64,000 nt of DNA, taken from assembly GCA_019633425.1 (NCBI GenBank), contig WSUB01000062.1:70907-134906 (forward strand), written 5' to 3'. The DNA is from Tulasnella sp. 424. Lineage: Eukaryota > Basidiomycota > Agaricomycetes > Cantharellales > Tulasnellaceae. This document shows, piece after piece, positions 25,576-37,595 of the stretch (the first letter of the stretch is position 1; the number at the start of each line of letters is the position of its first letter). The position numbers were made by a program, and so were the translations under genes. The notes under the pieces were generated by a model, which saw nothing but the letters and a program-made list of their open reading frames with translations, searched no databases and had not been told where the DNA came from.

Positions 25576-27031
25576 TTATTGTGTTGCCTCGGCCTTTCGG
25601 ATGTCGGCGTCGACGTCTTTCATGGGGATTCTCTCATATCCACCAGCTTCCATCTTGGACTGGGTTGTCCCTGCAGTCCGCTCATTGGCGGATTGTTCTT
25701 CGTTCTTGAGCCAGGTGTAGTATATTGAACCAGCGAGAATGAGGGCGATGGAAGATCCACGTCCGCTGTTAAAGGTGTTCCGTAAGCGAAGTGCTAAAAT
25801 AGGAAGAGGGCAAAGGCACTCACGTAGTGATGATGTCGCCGAAGAACCACACTGCAAAGAGCGACTGAACGACACCGCGGACGGCCGAGGAAACCATATG
25901 CGTGATTGGGGAAGTGATTTTGATGCTAAGGAAGCCAGCGATGCCAATGAGGAAACCGAAGACGCCCTACAAATGGGGAGAATGGAATATTAGGTCGGTC
26001 CAGCGGAGGGACCGAGATGAAGACGCACTGTGATGGCCGAACCATAGATGAAGGTAGTCAAGGGCTGTCCACCTTCGGCAAACAGCTTCATGACGTTGGG
26101 AACTTCACCAGCCATTACAATGCAAGGGACCATGATGATGGAGCAAAGCACGTTGTTGTGCCATGACAAGTCCATCGCATTTCCTCCGACGACACCCAAC
26201 GCCTGCTTGATGACGACAGCTTGAAGAGCAGTGGTAACGGAAGAAAGAACACCGCAGATGACTCCGATGGGAGAGGTCGTGGTCATGCCTCCGGGAGCCA
26301 AGTCGAGGGCGACACCAAGGAGGAATCCGCCGGTGACGAGGCCAATAGCAACGATAATGAGCAGCGATGGGCGATGGTGGAGCATGATAGAGGAGAGTAT
26401 AACGGTGAAAGGGAGAACGAGACCCCGAGCGACTTGGTAGAATGATGCGTCGACGTATTTCAAGGTAAAGTTGTTCAGGCTATTGCAAGTCGGGCCGTTA
26501 GGTAAAAGAAAAATGCGACGAGCACAAAATAGCGGACTCGAACTTACTTGAGATTAATGACGCCGAGAAAAACCATAGGAGCCAAGCCCTTGAACAGTGT
26601 CATGTCCATGGGCTTGTCAGGAATCCTGAAGAGGAAGCCAGAAACATGGAGACCCGCAAATAGCACGACTGCGATGACGAGTTGTGTGAACAGGAAGAAC
26701 AGTGGAACATCCGTTTTGTTCAAGACCCATTTGTTTCTAGAGTGCGTATTGAGCGGTTAATGAGCGCGAACCTGTGAATTCGAGCAGCGACTTACGCCAT
26801 GACCATCTAGAAGAGGTAAACGGGTCAGCACTCCGCAGCCAGCGCGTCAGACCAAGAAGTACACTCACAGCAATCGCAGCTACCAAGTAGAACGATACAG
26901 TGGCAAGCTATAGCCATCACCAAGACGAAGAGAACAGTCAATACGGATTGTCCAAAGCGCAACTTCGTGGCAAGCGTGAAGCCACCTACCACCGTCAATC
27001 GTGAGGCTGGTTTTTCATTATGACCTGCCAT
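25576..27031 (-). CDS. Nucleotide-sugar transporter, GDP-fucose (SLC35C1) type
   Basis: Seven exons (introns 26989-26908, 26868-26807, 26795-26737, 26547-26480, 26028-25967, 25823-25766) give 354 residues. About ten hydrophobic helices are visible, starting with LATVSFYLVAAIAMVMANKW. The NFTLKYVDASFYQVARGLVL block and the MVSSAVRGVVQSLFAVWFFG block match the triose-phosphate/nucleotide-sugar transporter fold in its GDP-fucose branch. The C-terminal tail is charged and cytosolic. Such proteins exchange a nucleotide sugar for a nucleoside monophosphate across the Golgi membrane; the substrate is inferred from the subfamily. The third exon, 26806-26796, is only 11 nt (ATGGTCATGGC) and is flanked by good splice sites on both sides. 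The original start at 27031 holds through phase arithmetic. Confidence 0.82.
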
Positions 27032-28639
27032 TTTTTAAAGAGTTGTGCTAGAGTAGCAACAAGTTTTGATTCGTGTAAAACAAGTAATTGAGGTCTTGAC
27101 GGGGAATAACGAGCGACGAGAAAAAAACAGGACAGGTTAAACGTCGAGGCTAGCGAAGAATGAAATTCCAATGCTGGCCGTTCAGGGGCAGCCAGGCCAG
27201 ATTACCGCGGTTCGTTTTCGCCTCGATGCTACCATTTCGGGCGTTACCCGACTGCGAAGCTAACAACGGCGAACGAATGGCCTGTAGAGTGTCTGGACGT
27301 ATAAATGATGCAGTCCTCTGTCCTAAGCTCGGTAAATGGCGCTGAAGTCGATCTGGGCGAGGTCGCAATGACGAGGACATCGACCACTCGCTCTGATCAG
27401 GCCGTTGGTTTCCGCTTCGGCGCCCAGTCTGCAACAGAGATATGTGGCTCAAAGATGATAAATACGATGACATTGGTGAGCCGTGGGGATCGATAGATCT
27501 GGGTGAAGAGATCGCTTGGACAGATTCGGGCCGTCACGCGACAACGTCGAGCAGAAATGCAGTTGCACATTCGCAGGAGCCATTCGAGATATGCGTACAT
27601 TCAGGGAAAACAAACAAACAAAACTGATTACATTCGACTTGGTTAGGTGCTTGATGCAAGTAACGTCCCTCCAGGTGTCTGACGACATGATGATTGCTGG
27701 AACGCCGAAGCGGTTCTGTGTTGAGGAACGTCCGCTGCCGGACGTACGGACCATCGTAGCGCTAGAACGAGTGCGATTGGTGGTGAAAAACCTCTTGTGG
27801 ATGCCAACAGCCGTCACGACGTCATAACCGGGCGAGGCGATTACTCTGGAGAAACGAAGCCGACGGTCAGAAAACGATCACAGATACAACGAATGGTCGC
27901 CCGGAAAGGCTACGCTTATCACGTACTAGAACGAGCTCTCATCTGTGAAGATGTAAGGAGATGGTCAGCGACTGATATTCGTTACAATATCAACCGACGA
28001 GGAAAGACGCACCTTTCTTCTTTTACGCTTGAGCCTGCGTGCACGCTTTTTCTTCCACTTCTCTCTCATACTGGTAGTGAGTGCGTCGTCAGATAAGGAG
28101 TGTTATAGATGCTGGACTGCATGCACGTACCTTGCTCAGCGAGTAGATGAGTGTAGAGAATCTGGAATCGAGTTGCGGGGAATTGGATGATAAGGCGGGG
28201 TCTGCTGACATAAGAACTACAAACTGCAATCGTGCTTTGGCGGTCGGTCCGCCGCATCGTGACCTCGACTTTGCCTACGCTAAGACTCATGCTATACATA
28301 GCTATAGTAGGTTTAAGGATGAGAAGGAAGCCTTAGCCTTGAGCGAGTCGTATGAAACTTGCTACTCCCACAGATCGCTGGGGTTTGGAACGTCGGGATC
28401 CACTTGGATGTAACACTGCTCCGAATGCACCATGCTCTCAGCAGCCGAATTCAAGCGATTATCGCTACGGGGCTGAAAGACGGATACGAATGTGGGCACT
28501 GGGCTCTAACACTATCATGCTTGCACGTACAGACTTGGACATATCTTACTGTCGTAAGGCATTATAATCAACGACTGTGAGTGTATCCCGGCATCGTGTT
28601 TTCGAACAACAGGGTAACGGGAGGGAAAGAGAGGCTTTT
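27032..28639. other. Gene-poor stretch, nothing recognised
   Basis: About 1.6 kb with only short overlapping ORFs on both strands, none with motifs, convincing splice chains or a recognisable family. It could be decayed sequence, since a broken gene follows it. Confidence 0.5.
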
Positions 28640-29140
28640 CATTACATGGTTACATTCAAGCTTTTGTCCTGATTAGTTCTGCTGTAGCTCCGGATAATGT
28701 CTTTCACCAACGGCGGGGTAGCTCCTGGAAATGTGTTGATCGTTGGATAGCGCTGGAAAAAGAAAAGACCAGAGAAAACGAGAAAGGCTACGGACTTGAT
28801 ACGGTTGACTAATTGAACCAGAGAACTCATGGCTATATTCTGACTAGTTGACAGCTACATGCAAAGAGTTTGAGTTTATGTTTTGTATTCTATTGAATCC
28901 TACTCACCATCCCGGTCTTTTACCGCTATTGAACCAGCGCCTCTACATCGGGAGGAAGGGGGACGCCCTCTTCGAATACCTCCATATTATTTAAGTAGAT
29001 TGACGGCGAGATCTGCTGGAAATACGGAATGGAATGGCGTGCCCCGAGCGTGGGATCGGGCGAGAGCACATGATGGCAAGTGGCTCTTGCGACGCCGTGG
29101 GTTACGACCTCCAATCCTAGAATGACGTGTAATACCAAGT
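28640..29140 (-). pseudogene. Relic of an isopenicillin-N-synthase-like 2-oxoglutarate/Fe(II) oxygenase
   Basis: Minus-strand translation from about 29135 gives LEVVTHGVARATCHHVLSP followed by GARHSIPYFQQISPSI and PPDVEAL. In this superfamily that is the stretch holding the distal iron-binding His (here ATCHHVLSP) and the R-x-S 2-oxoglutarate site (RHS). Stop codons follow at about 28926. Across an apparent intron, a further piece (VNRIKS...RYPTI) resembles the C-terminal RVKSHPDVAERHYP motif. The N-terminal two thirds of the domain, with the HxD pair, is absent. It is a fragment, not a gene. Confidence 0.55.
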
Positions 29141-30259
29141 CTTAGCAAACTTGGGTTGCGATTCTGGTTTCGGACCGAACCGAAAGAACCAAACCGAATG
29201 AAACCGGCTCGGAACTAGTTGTTGCCGAACCGGCAACACTCGTCCTCACCGCCACCTCTGACGCGTAACCGCAGCAAGCCTGGAGTCCGGTTAGGTCCTT
29301 GCTCCTCGCAGCCGAATTCAACCCTGAGTCGCTTGGTCATATGGTTTGTTTTATCGTGACCCGCCGGACTGTTTGAGATGTTAATTCCAAGCAAAAGACC
29401 TCAACTTAGACTTGCAAGGAAATTCCATGGAAAACTCCAAAGGGAAGTCTGGAACGCGGGCAGGGCGACCAACCCCCTGCAGGCCGTTGCCTCGGCTCAA
29501 ACTGCGAGGTAGCGATGCTGTGAGCACTCCGGGAGTCTCTTAAGACTTGCCGATTTACCTCCTTGAAACCTCTTCTCTTGTTTTCCCCTACCCCCCAGGC
29601 CCTGAACACTCACCGCTGACCACCGACCCGTAGTACCACGCGCTCTCTCTCCGCTAAGCCCTTGATGAAAGAGGAAACGTACTCTGCCCACGTTCTCCGT
29701 TCGGCCCGATTCGACCCAAGTGGTTCTCGCGGTGGATACAAGCTGAGCGCCAAGATGGTGCGTCGCGTCCAAATTTCAAAGTTTAACTCTAACGACCAAT
29801 CGCTCGTAGAGAGCGAGGATGAAGAAGCTCGAGAAATGGCGAATTCGTCCTTCCTCGATCAAATCTCCCAAAGACGCGCGCCAATTCCATGGAGGGCATG
29901 CGACGGTATCAAAAGCCTTTCTGCTTGACAGAGTCGAAAATACCTACTATAACTGGTTTCGGCCCCAGTCCTACCGATACGACTGGTACACGCCGAAGAA
30001 CGTGATGCAATTATGCCGTCGATCCTCCGAATCCGATGACCACGTTCGAGGGGCAGCGGACCACCGGCGAGAGGCCGAAAAGGAGCTTGGTGATGAAGAA
30101 AAGGATGACGAGGAGGAGCACGGGTCTGATAGTGACAAACGTTGGCTTGGAAAGGTCAGCCGTGATCGATTTCTCTGCTCTTTTGGAATAACCGCTGAGC
30201 GGATTTCGAACCTCGATTTGAAAGTTCGTAGCAGTAAAGAAATCGAGGATGGGAGATAA
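29141..30259. other. Region upstream of the kinase-TPR gene, with an unexplained ORF
   Basis: A plus-strand frame from 29819 to a TAA at 30257-30259 (147 codons, acidic: DEEKDDEEEHGSDSDKRW) lies exactly in frame with the kinase that follows. It may be the true N-terminal part of that gene cut by one stop, or the upstream exon of a structure I could not resolve. The 29141-29660 part shows nothing recognisable. Confidence 0.4.
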
Positions 30260-33089
30260 TATAGTTCTAGAGCGAGTACTGGGAGTAAGCATGCTTCGTT
30301 TAGCTCCGTGAAGGTTTCATCGGGAGCTAAGCCCTTCCAGTTGGCACTCAGGGAAACGGAATTTCTAGTTGAACTTGATCATCCAAACATCGTCAAGCTC
30401 AACGGCTTCGTTGAAGACCTATCTAAGGATATAATCTGGCTGGTATTCCCTTGGGCGGGCAATGGCAATTTGAAGGACTTTGTCGCGTCCCGAGACTGGG
30501 AAATTCCAGAGCGGATCTCGTTGGTAAGATCAAAGGACTCCTGGTTGAACTGACTCTGAGAACCTTTACGCTAGATCAAGGACGTGGCAGAAGGGTTGGA
30601 ATATCTCCATAACCAAGAACCACCCATACGCCACGGTGACCTCAAGTCGGTAAGTTCCAGACGTGCGACGATAGTACGCATGAGAAGCTTAGTCTTGAAC
30701 AATACAGTTCAATGTATTAGTAAACTCGGAGCGCGTCGCAGTGATTACCGACTTTGGGTCTGCTCGTCGCCTCACCGAACATGATCTCAACAGACAAACG
30801 GGGCCAGTCCAAAACCAACAGCGGCCGGTCCAAGCAACGTTGTCCACCCTCAGCAAAACCATAACCCTTACCGGGAATATATACACCCTTCGCTGGGCCG
30901 CCCCAGAGCTGCTAAATGACGACCAAATAAGCCTCTGGAGTGATATGTGGGCATTGGGCTGGATAACGTATGAGGTAAACCTCTAGATTTGAATTCGATG
31001 TGTATCCGAGGCTCACAAACTCACTCCGAAAAAGGTTCTGACCAACTCCATCCCGTTTCAAGATGTCCCGAAGGACGCCGTCGTTATCGAACGCGTCATC
31101 AAAGGAGACCTTCCATCCCTTACTGAGCATGCTCGCGTGTCGTTGTTTCAGAACCTTTGCTCCCTTATGACCATGTGTTGGAACAGCGATCCTTTTGAAA
31201 GACCGACAGCTAAAGACTATGTACGTGCCATCAGGGATATGGTGAGTGATGCTGGTTTATCGTTCGTGAAACGCAACTGACCCATTGTGATATAGCCGAT
31301 GGTCGTTCCAGACACGAGGCACGGGGCATATTCCACGTTTTCCAGCAAATTATCCTCCGAAGTTCTGATACGGCGGGGAGGGAAGGGGCGGGAGTCCGGT
31401 GACTCTGCAATGGCGTTTGCTTGCTTCACCGAGGCTCATCGGATTTACACCAAGGTCGGTGATAGGACAGGCGAAGCCAACGCTCTGGACTGTCTCGCCC
31501 AAGTGCATCTGGATCGAGAAGAGTACAGCGAGGCCACCGCGCACTACTCCGAAGCACTGGAAATCCATACTGGACTCGGCACCATGGAAGGCAGAGCTTC
31601 CGCTCTGAAGGGTCTAGCTCAAGTGCATAAGCTTCAAAAGCAGTACGGCGAGGCCATTGTGCACTACTCCGAGGCACTTAAAATCTACAATGGCATCGAC
31701 TACATGGAAGGCAGAGCCTCCGCTCTGTGGGGTCTCGCTGAGGTGTATCAGCTTCGAAACGAGTACAAGAAGGCCATCGACATCGACGACAGGCGAGGCA
31801 GAGCCGACGCTCTGAGCGGTCTCGCCGAGGTGCGTCAGTTTCAAAAGCAGTATGGCGAGGCCATTGCACACTACTCCAAGGCACTCAAAATCTACACTGG
31901 CATCGGCATCACGGAAGGCAGAGCCTCCGCCCTGTGGGGTCTCGCTGAGGTGTATCGGCTTCGAAACGAGTACAAGAAGGCCATCGACGTCGATGACAGG
32001 CGGAGCAGAGCCTCCGCTCTATGGGGTCTCGCCGAGGTGCGTCAGCTTCAAAAGCAGTACGGCGAGGCCATTGCGCACTACTTCAAGGCACTCAAAATCT
32101 ATACTGCCATCGGCAATATGGAAGGCAGAGCTTCCGCTCTGTGGGGTCTCGCTGAGGTGTATCGGCTTCGAAACGAGTACAAGAAGGCCATCGACATCGA
32201 CGACAGGCGAGGCAGAGCCGACGCTCTGAGGGGTCTCGCCGAGGTGCGCCAGCTTCAATCCAAGTACAGCGAGGCCCTTGCGCACTACTCCGAGGCACTG
32301 AAAATCCATACTGGCATCGGCAACATGGAAGGCAGAGCTTCCGCTTTGAAGGGTCTCGCTCAAGTTCATCAGCTTCAAAAGCAGTATGGCGAGGCCATCG
32401 CGCACTACTCCGAGGCACTCAAAATCCACACTGATATCGGCAACATGGAAGGCAGAGCCTCCGCTCTGAAGGGTCTCGCTCAAGTGCATCAACTTCAAAA
32501 GCAGTGCGGCGAGGCCATTACGCACTACTCTGAGGCACTCAGAATCTATACTGGCATCGGCAACACGGAAGGCAGAGCCTCCACTCTGTGGGGTCTCGCT
32601 GAGGTGTATCAGCTTCGAAACGAGTACAAGAAGGCCATCGACATCGATGACAGGCGAAGCAGAGCCTCCGCTCTGTGGGGTCTCGCCGAGGTTCGTCGGC
32701 TTCAATCCAGGTACAGCGAGGCCATCGCGCACTACTCCGAGGCCCTGCAAATCCGTACCGACCTCGGCGACAGAAGAGACCGAGCTCCCGCTCTGTCAGG
32801 TCTCGCTCTAGTGCATAAGCTTCTAAAGGAGTACAGAGAGGCCATCGCGCTTTATTCCGAGGTCCTGCAAATCTGTACCGACATCGATGACAAGGAAGGC
32901 CGAGCCGAGACTCTGTCGGATCTCGCCGACGTTCATAGCCACCAGAACCACCACGATCTTGCAAGATCTCTGTATGAGCAAGCCGCTGAATTATTTGAAC
33001 AATCTGGAAACGGTGATGCGGCAGCTTCTGCGTTGAGGAAAGCGGCCCGTGCCCACTTCAACTCGATATGTCTTGTTGAAGCAGCATGA
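30260..33089 (+). CDS. Protein kinase with C-terminal TPR array (start unresolved)
   Basis: Introns at 30524-30574, 30650-30707, 30975-31034 and 31242-31295 keep one frame to a stop at 33089. Kinase motifs: alpha-C region RETEFLVELDHPNIVKLNGF, catalytic loop HGDLKSFNVLVN (HGD in place of HRD), DFG in ITDFGSAR, APE in WAAPELL, and the CWNSDPFERPT helix. The glycine loop is not recognisable; the beta-3 lysine is probably in SSVKVSS. After a short linker come 14 TPR units (from 31470). Kinase-TPR proteins of this layout are multi-copy in agaricomycetes, and their roles are not known. No ATG opens the frame after 30260, and a TAA at 30257 blocks the frame upstream. The gene therefore needs an upstream exon I could not find, or it is a 5'-broken copy. 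Confidence 0.7.
31470..33017 (+). repeat. 14-unit TPR-coding repeat with a 207-nt higher-order period
   Basis: Ten units of 40 codons (type GRASALKGLAQVHQLQKQYG...) and four shorter units of 29 codons (type GRASALWGLAEVYRLRNEYK...AIDIDDRR). A short unit followed by a long unit forms a 69-codon composite, seen at units 3-4, 5-6, 7-8 and 11-12. Neighbouring copies are nearly identical in DNA, showing recent expansion or conversion. Long antisense ORFs over this stretch are by-products of the repeat. Confidence 0.88.
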
Positions 33090-34077
33090 GGTCTCTCTCG
33101 TATAGTCGAGAGTGAAGAGGATCTTACTTTTTCTTGCCACTTTGAATCACCCTGTTATAATAAAATGTACGAATCGTAGTGCTATGTGTTCTGTCGATCA
33201 ACGAACTTACTGTTTTATCGAATCTAAAGACTAGTGCTCCCCATGTTTCAGTTTCCTTGCCCGTGTACACATCTTTGCGCCATTTGTTGAATGGATGCCT
33301 TTAAGGATGGATTGGCAGGTGAACCGTACGTGTGCATGCGAACCTGGCCAATCACAGGGTCTCCGTTGCTGTACACCGGGTGAGCTTCCTTCCTATCCTT
33401 CTCCAATTTCACTTCCACTTGCTTTTCGATTCTCTTCGCCTTCCAATCGGATTTCGAGTCTCGCCGGCGAAGGAGTACGATGTCATTTATTGTTGCGCCT
33501 GTTGAGTTGAGTCTATGAATGATGAATTAGAGGAGGCAGGTATGAGCCCAAGGAGAGGAGAAAAGAGCTGTTAGGGTTGCAATGTTGACGGACGAGACGG
33601 GGCCTTGGAGAAGAGGAACAGCCATTACCACCGACTCAATCCCCAACCATTTACAGCAGCACTACTGATAACAACGTGCCCTGAAGATCGACATCTCCTG
33701 CCCATCCTCGCTAGACCTAATCCCCCCGGAGATCCGCGCGCCTTCGTCAGCAAGCTCTGTTGTTTGTTCGGTTTACCTTCGCGCATAGTCCACATTCCAA
33801 AAATGTGTTTGGCCAAAGATATGAATGAAGTAGTAGATCTGAGCCCTAGATAATGTTATTATATATTGAAATCCTACATTCTAAAGGCTACTATCTGTCC
33901 TCCGAGAACCACCGATCCTCCGCTCCCCGCCAATCATTAAACAGCTATTCTTGTTGTGATAAGTATGGGCCTGGCTCGGTTATGAACGACCTTACGACCG
34001 ATGACTTTTTAGACAGGGTTTCATTAAAGATTCACATAGAACAGTACATCTAGCAAAATACAGCAGAATAGGCTCCG
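33090..34077. other. Intergenic between convergent kinase-TPR copies
   Basis: Nearly 1 kb separates the plus-strand kinase-TPR gene from the minus-strand decayed copy. No supported gene or RNA was found. Confidence 0.5.
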
Positions 34078-36000
34078 TTAAGTATGACCTTCTTCTCCTT
34101 CTCCTGCTCCGATGATTTCCTGGAGGTCCTTGATGCGTGAGTCGCATGTTGATACGTCCGCTGCCGCCCCAATGTCCTGGAAAGTCCGGCTGGCTTCCTG
34201 CAGGAGTGTGCATGCATCGGCGTATTTTCCTTCGTCTATGAATACTCCCGCTCGACGGTCTCTCAACGCAGCTGCCAAACAGGCTTTATCGCCTATCCGT
34301 TCAAAATTCCTTGCGCTTCCAGGTAGAGCGAGGCCGCCTTGAGGTGATCTTTCTCAACCAAACGCAGATAGGCCAGTCCAGCTATCGCATTAGCAATGCC
34401 TAAGTCGACACCCAGAGATAAATAGATACTATGTGCCTCCACCAAGGCTGTGGCTGCCTCTTCGTACTCGGCAATGTATGCGGATCCAAGGTCGTAGTGA
34501 ATATTTGCGATCCCACAGTCATGATCGAGTGGCGTGTAGATGTCTCGCGCTTCCATAAGAGACGATATTGCCTTGGAATGGTCGCCGTTACGCTGGTAAA
34601 CCCTCGCCAAACCTGACAGAGAAAGGGCAATGCCATCCTGGTTGCCAAGTTTTGTGTAGATAGCGTGGGCATTTTTGTACGCCGCCTCTGATTCTGGAAG
34701 ATCGCTAATTCTGTAGTAGGCCTCGCTGAGATCGCTGAGAGCGCCGGCTGCACCCTCATCGTTGTTGGTTGAACGGGATATGTCTAGAGATCGTCGAATC
34801 TGTTCCATCCCTGCCTGCATCCTGCCGCGCTGAACGTGAATTCGGCCAATTGATCGTAGAAGCGCAGCTGAATGATTTGTCTCGCTGTCTCCCGAGTTAT
34901 TTTCCGAAGGAATGATACGGGTCTGTATGAGATAGACATTTATCGACAGGCTGGACCTTTCGTTGTAGTCAACCGAAGGGAGATCTCCGGCGGCGACACG
35001 GAGAACAACCCCACCATCTTGTTTGACGTCCGCGAAAGGGTACGTGTCGGTCATAATCTAAGGCAGTAAAGTCGAATAAAAGTTGAACAAGGGCCTAAAT
35101 AGTACGATGAACCACGCACCTCCCAACATATCCACCCAAAAGCCCAAATGTCGCTGGGTAAATCGGGGAACTCTCCATCCAGGACCTCAGGAGCCGCCCA
35201 TCGAAGAGTCCAGGCAGGTCCGGTGAAAGTGGTGACTGTATCGGTAATGAACATTTCAATTCTTGGGGAGCTATCCTTCTCGCCATCGTTTTGGGCCCTC
35301 GATCGGGTTGGGATTTTGGCATCGCTTGCTGCACCTTCCGTTGTACGGTCGAGCAATCGAGCCGATCCGAAGTCTGTAATGACTGCACGATTTTCGGAGT
35401 TGACCAGGATGTTGAGCTTAACAGTTATACGACTTAGCTACTGGAAAGCGTCAAGGAATGCATATGGCGGATTTACCGATTCAAGTCCCCGTGACAGATA
35501 GGGGGCTCATGGCTGTGAAGGTACTCGATACAGCATGCTACGTCGCGAATCTAAAGCGTATTCAGGAATAATACTCAGTAATAGCTTCAACTAATTGAAC
35601 ATACCAACGAAATGCGCTCTGGGATCTCCCACGTTCCGGACTGGAGGAACTCGCGAATGTTCCCGTTTGTCTCCCATTGAAAGATCAGCCACGCAATGCC
35701 CTTGGAAACGTCCTCAACGAACCCAGTAAAAATGACGGTGTTTTCATGGGAAAGGCTGCTCAATAGACTGAGTTCACGAACAACAGACTAGAGGGAGCGA
35801 TTTTAGTGTCTCCTCCTGTCTGAGCGACAGGATAGATCTGCAGCTTTCACACTCACCCGGAGCACGCGCTCTTGGTTGGTATCGTCGCCGATCTTCAGTT
35901 TTTCTACGTCAACGTGTTGAAAGCTCTCCTCGGATAATGAAATATCAAGGGGGAGAAGAATAGCCAATTCGACGTCCGCGCTTGCTCCCTGTTTCGAAGT
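34078..36000 (-). pseudogene. Decayed kinase-TPR gene
   Basis: Exons can be followed from about 36000 (35857, intron 35856-35788, exon 35787-35605, intron 35604-35551, exon 35550-35477, exon 35416-35120, exon 35057-34293). Kinase pieces: GFVEDVSKGIAWLIFQWETN, HGDLN, LNILVNSENRAVITDFGSAR, WTLRWAAPEVLDGE. Three lesions are visible. At the HGDL junction one base is missing relative to the intact paralogues, so the usual splice shifts frame. The C-lobe end (the CW...RPT helix) is absent, the frame passing from LPSVDYNERSSLSI straight into TPR-type sequence. In the last TPR a one-base loss near 34310 creates the TAG at 34295-34293, while the next frame continues as RNFERIGDKACLAAALRDRR to a stop at 34078. 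Five TPR-like units remain readable. Confidence 0.7.
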
Positions 36001-36569
36001 TCAGGTGTCCAAGGGTTTTATCCTTTTTCTTTCTCAATACGATAGTTAGACATAGATTCAAGCTCATGCATCTATAGGGGCCGCTAAAACGATCAACTCG
36101 AGGTCTGGCTTCCAATTCGCTGATTCACTAGAGGGTCTTCCTTCTTTGGACGTTGCTCCTTGTGCTTGTCCATGGGCAATCTGCTTGTGTTCGGCTGAAC
36201 CTCTTCATCAGGATTGATTGCGCTCATTTGGAATTTCTGGAACGTCGGGAGTCGTATGTTGCTAGGCGGATATTTTCTGCAGGACGTTTCAAGTTGTGAC
36301 CAACCTTCGGAGCGGCGTCCTGGGACTCCTGGCTCTTTGGCAGACCATAGTAGTACTTAAGTTCGACCACGGTGACAGCTCGTATCTCTGCAGATGGCAC
36401 GCAGCCCGAGACTCTAGTACACTCGAATCACAGACATTCAATCTGAGCCGATTTTCTTTGCTAGGTACGAGGGCTCACACAGAAGCGCATTGCGTCACCT
36501 ACATCCGAAGTTACTTCGAAGTGCGCCGCTATGTGAGAACGCCGCATTCATCAGCCCAAACTTCAATCC
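36001..36569. other. Intergenic, no gene seen
   Basis: Contains the 5' flank of the decayed kinase-TPR copy and the promoter of the J-protein gene. No further feature is supported. Confidence 0.45.
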
Positions 36570-37446
36570 ATGACCACCCGAATCGCCAGAGCATCCCTGC
36601 CAGCTCGACTAACTCGACTGAGCTCTGGCCAAACTGCATTCCGAGCACCAGCGCGCCATGGCTATCCTGCCACGCAATTTGCTTTAGGGACCCGTTCATT
36701 TGGAGTGTCCCCAGCGTGCCGAGCCACTCACTATGACGCGCTCGGACTTCCAAGAGGTGCAAACAAGCGGGAGATAAAGACAGCATTCTATAAGGTGCGT
36801 GTTATTGTTTCTCTTCGCGTTGCTCTCTGCTTACTCGCACCGTATTCTTTCGGCTGAACAGCTCAGCAAAGAGCTCCACCCAGACCGAAATCCGGAAGCG
36901 GACGCAGTTTCTAAGGAGAAGTACCTGAAGGCCAGCGAGGCCTATGCCATCCTGGTAGATGATAGAAAACGGTATGGTGCTACTCTCTTCCCTTTAGCTG
37001 TGTGCCGTTGACATATCATCCTGCCTTGGCTTTTCAGGCGGGCGTACGATCGAACTCTGGACCCGTCCTCCGGCTCGCATGCACCAACTCACGCAAGCGC
37101 TCCCCACCATCACTGGACCAACCACGCGGATCTCAGTCGTCGTCCGCGAGCATCGTATGCTTGGGACCTACCGCGTCGACCTCGAGCGACCGCTTCCCCA
37201 CATCCTCATTCACATACCCACACGCATCCGCACCGAGCAAATCCCTCCCCAAGTGGGAAAGCGTATCATTACCCAAACGCCCGACGGACAAGCACACAAT
37301 CCTCCGACAGTCGAGCTGAAACCGAATACGAGCGGGTTTTGGCTGCCGAGGAGCGGGTGCGGAAGGATTCGGGTTTCTTGAGGACATTGCAAGTTGCTGG
37401 GTTGATTACCGCCGTTGCCGCTGTTGCGGGGTTCGCGAAAGGTTAA
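36570..37446 (+). CDS. Mitochondrial-type J-domain protein
   Basis: Three exons (introns 36795-36861 and 36972-37037) give 247 residues. The N-terminal 50 residues are rich in Arg, Ser and Ala and lack acidic residues (MTTRIARASLPARLTRLSSG), as in a mitochondrial presequence. The J domain follows: THYDALGLPRGANKREIKTA, then across the intron LSKELHPDRNP with the invariant HPD, then YAILVDDRKRRAYD. The linker is rich in His, Pro and Ser. A single hydrophobic stretch ends the protein (LQVAGLITAVAAVAGFA), suggesting a tail anchor in the inner or outer mitochondrial membrane. J domains stimulate Hsp70 ATPase; partner and client are not identifiable from sequence. Confidence 0.85.
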
Positions 37447-37595
37447 GCCGACATTACTTTATAACTTCCCGTTTACGGGTTAATACATTGGTATGGGACC
37501 AAGGCAGCTGGACCGCCGTGCGGTAGTATTGGAAAGCGAGGTGACCCATTACTCGAACGAGTTCACAATCCAATTCTAAGATGACCTGACGACAA

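Noticed and set aside
27150..28560. Several short ORFs in the gene-poor stretch
   Set aside because: None exceeds about 120 codons, has recognisable motifs, or forms a phase-consistent exon chain.
29406..29928. Overlapping ORFs upstream of the kinase-TPR gene as separate genes
   Set aside because: No family, no splice support, frames conflict; only the in-frame 29819 ORF was kept as a question.
31614..32964. Minus-strand ORFs of up to 243 codons across the TPR array
   Set aside because: Repeat-driven antisense frames; the plus strand has the TPR consensus and spliced kinase.
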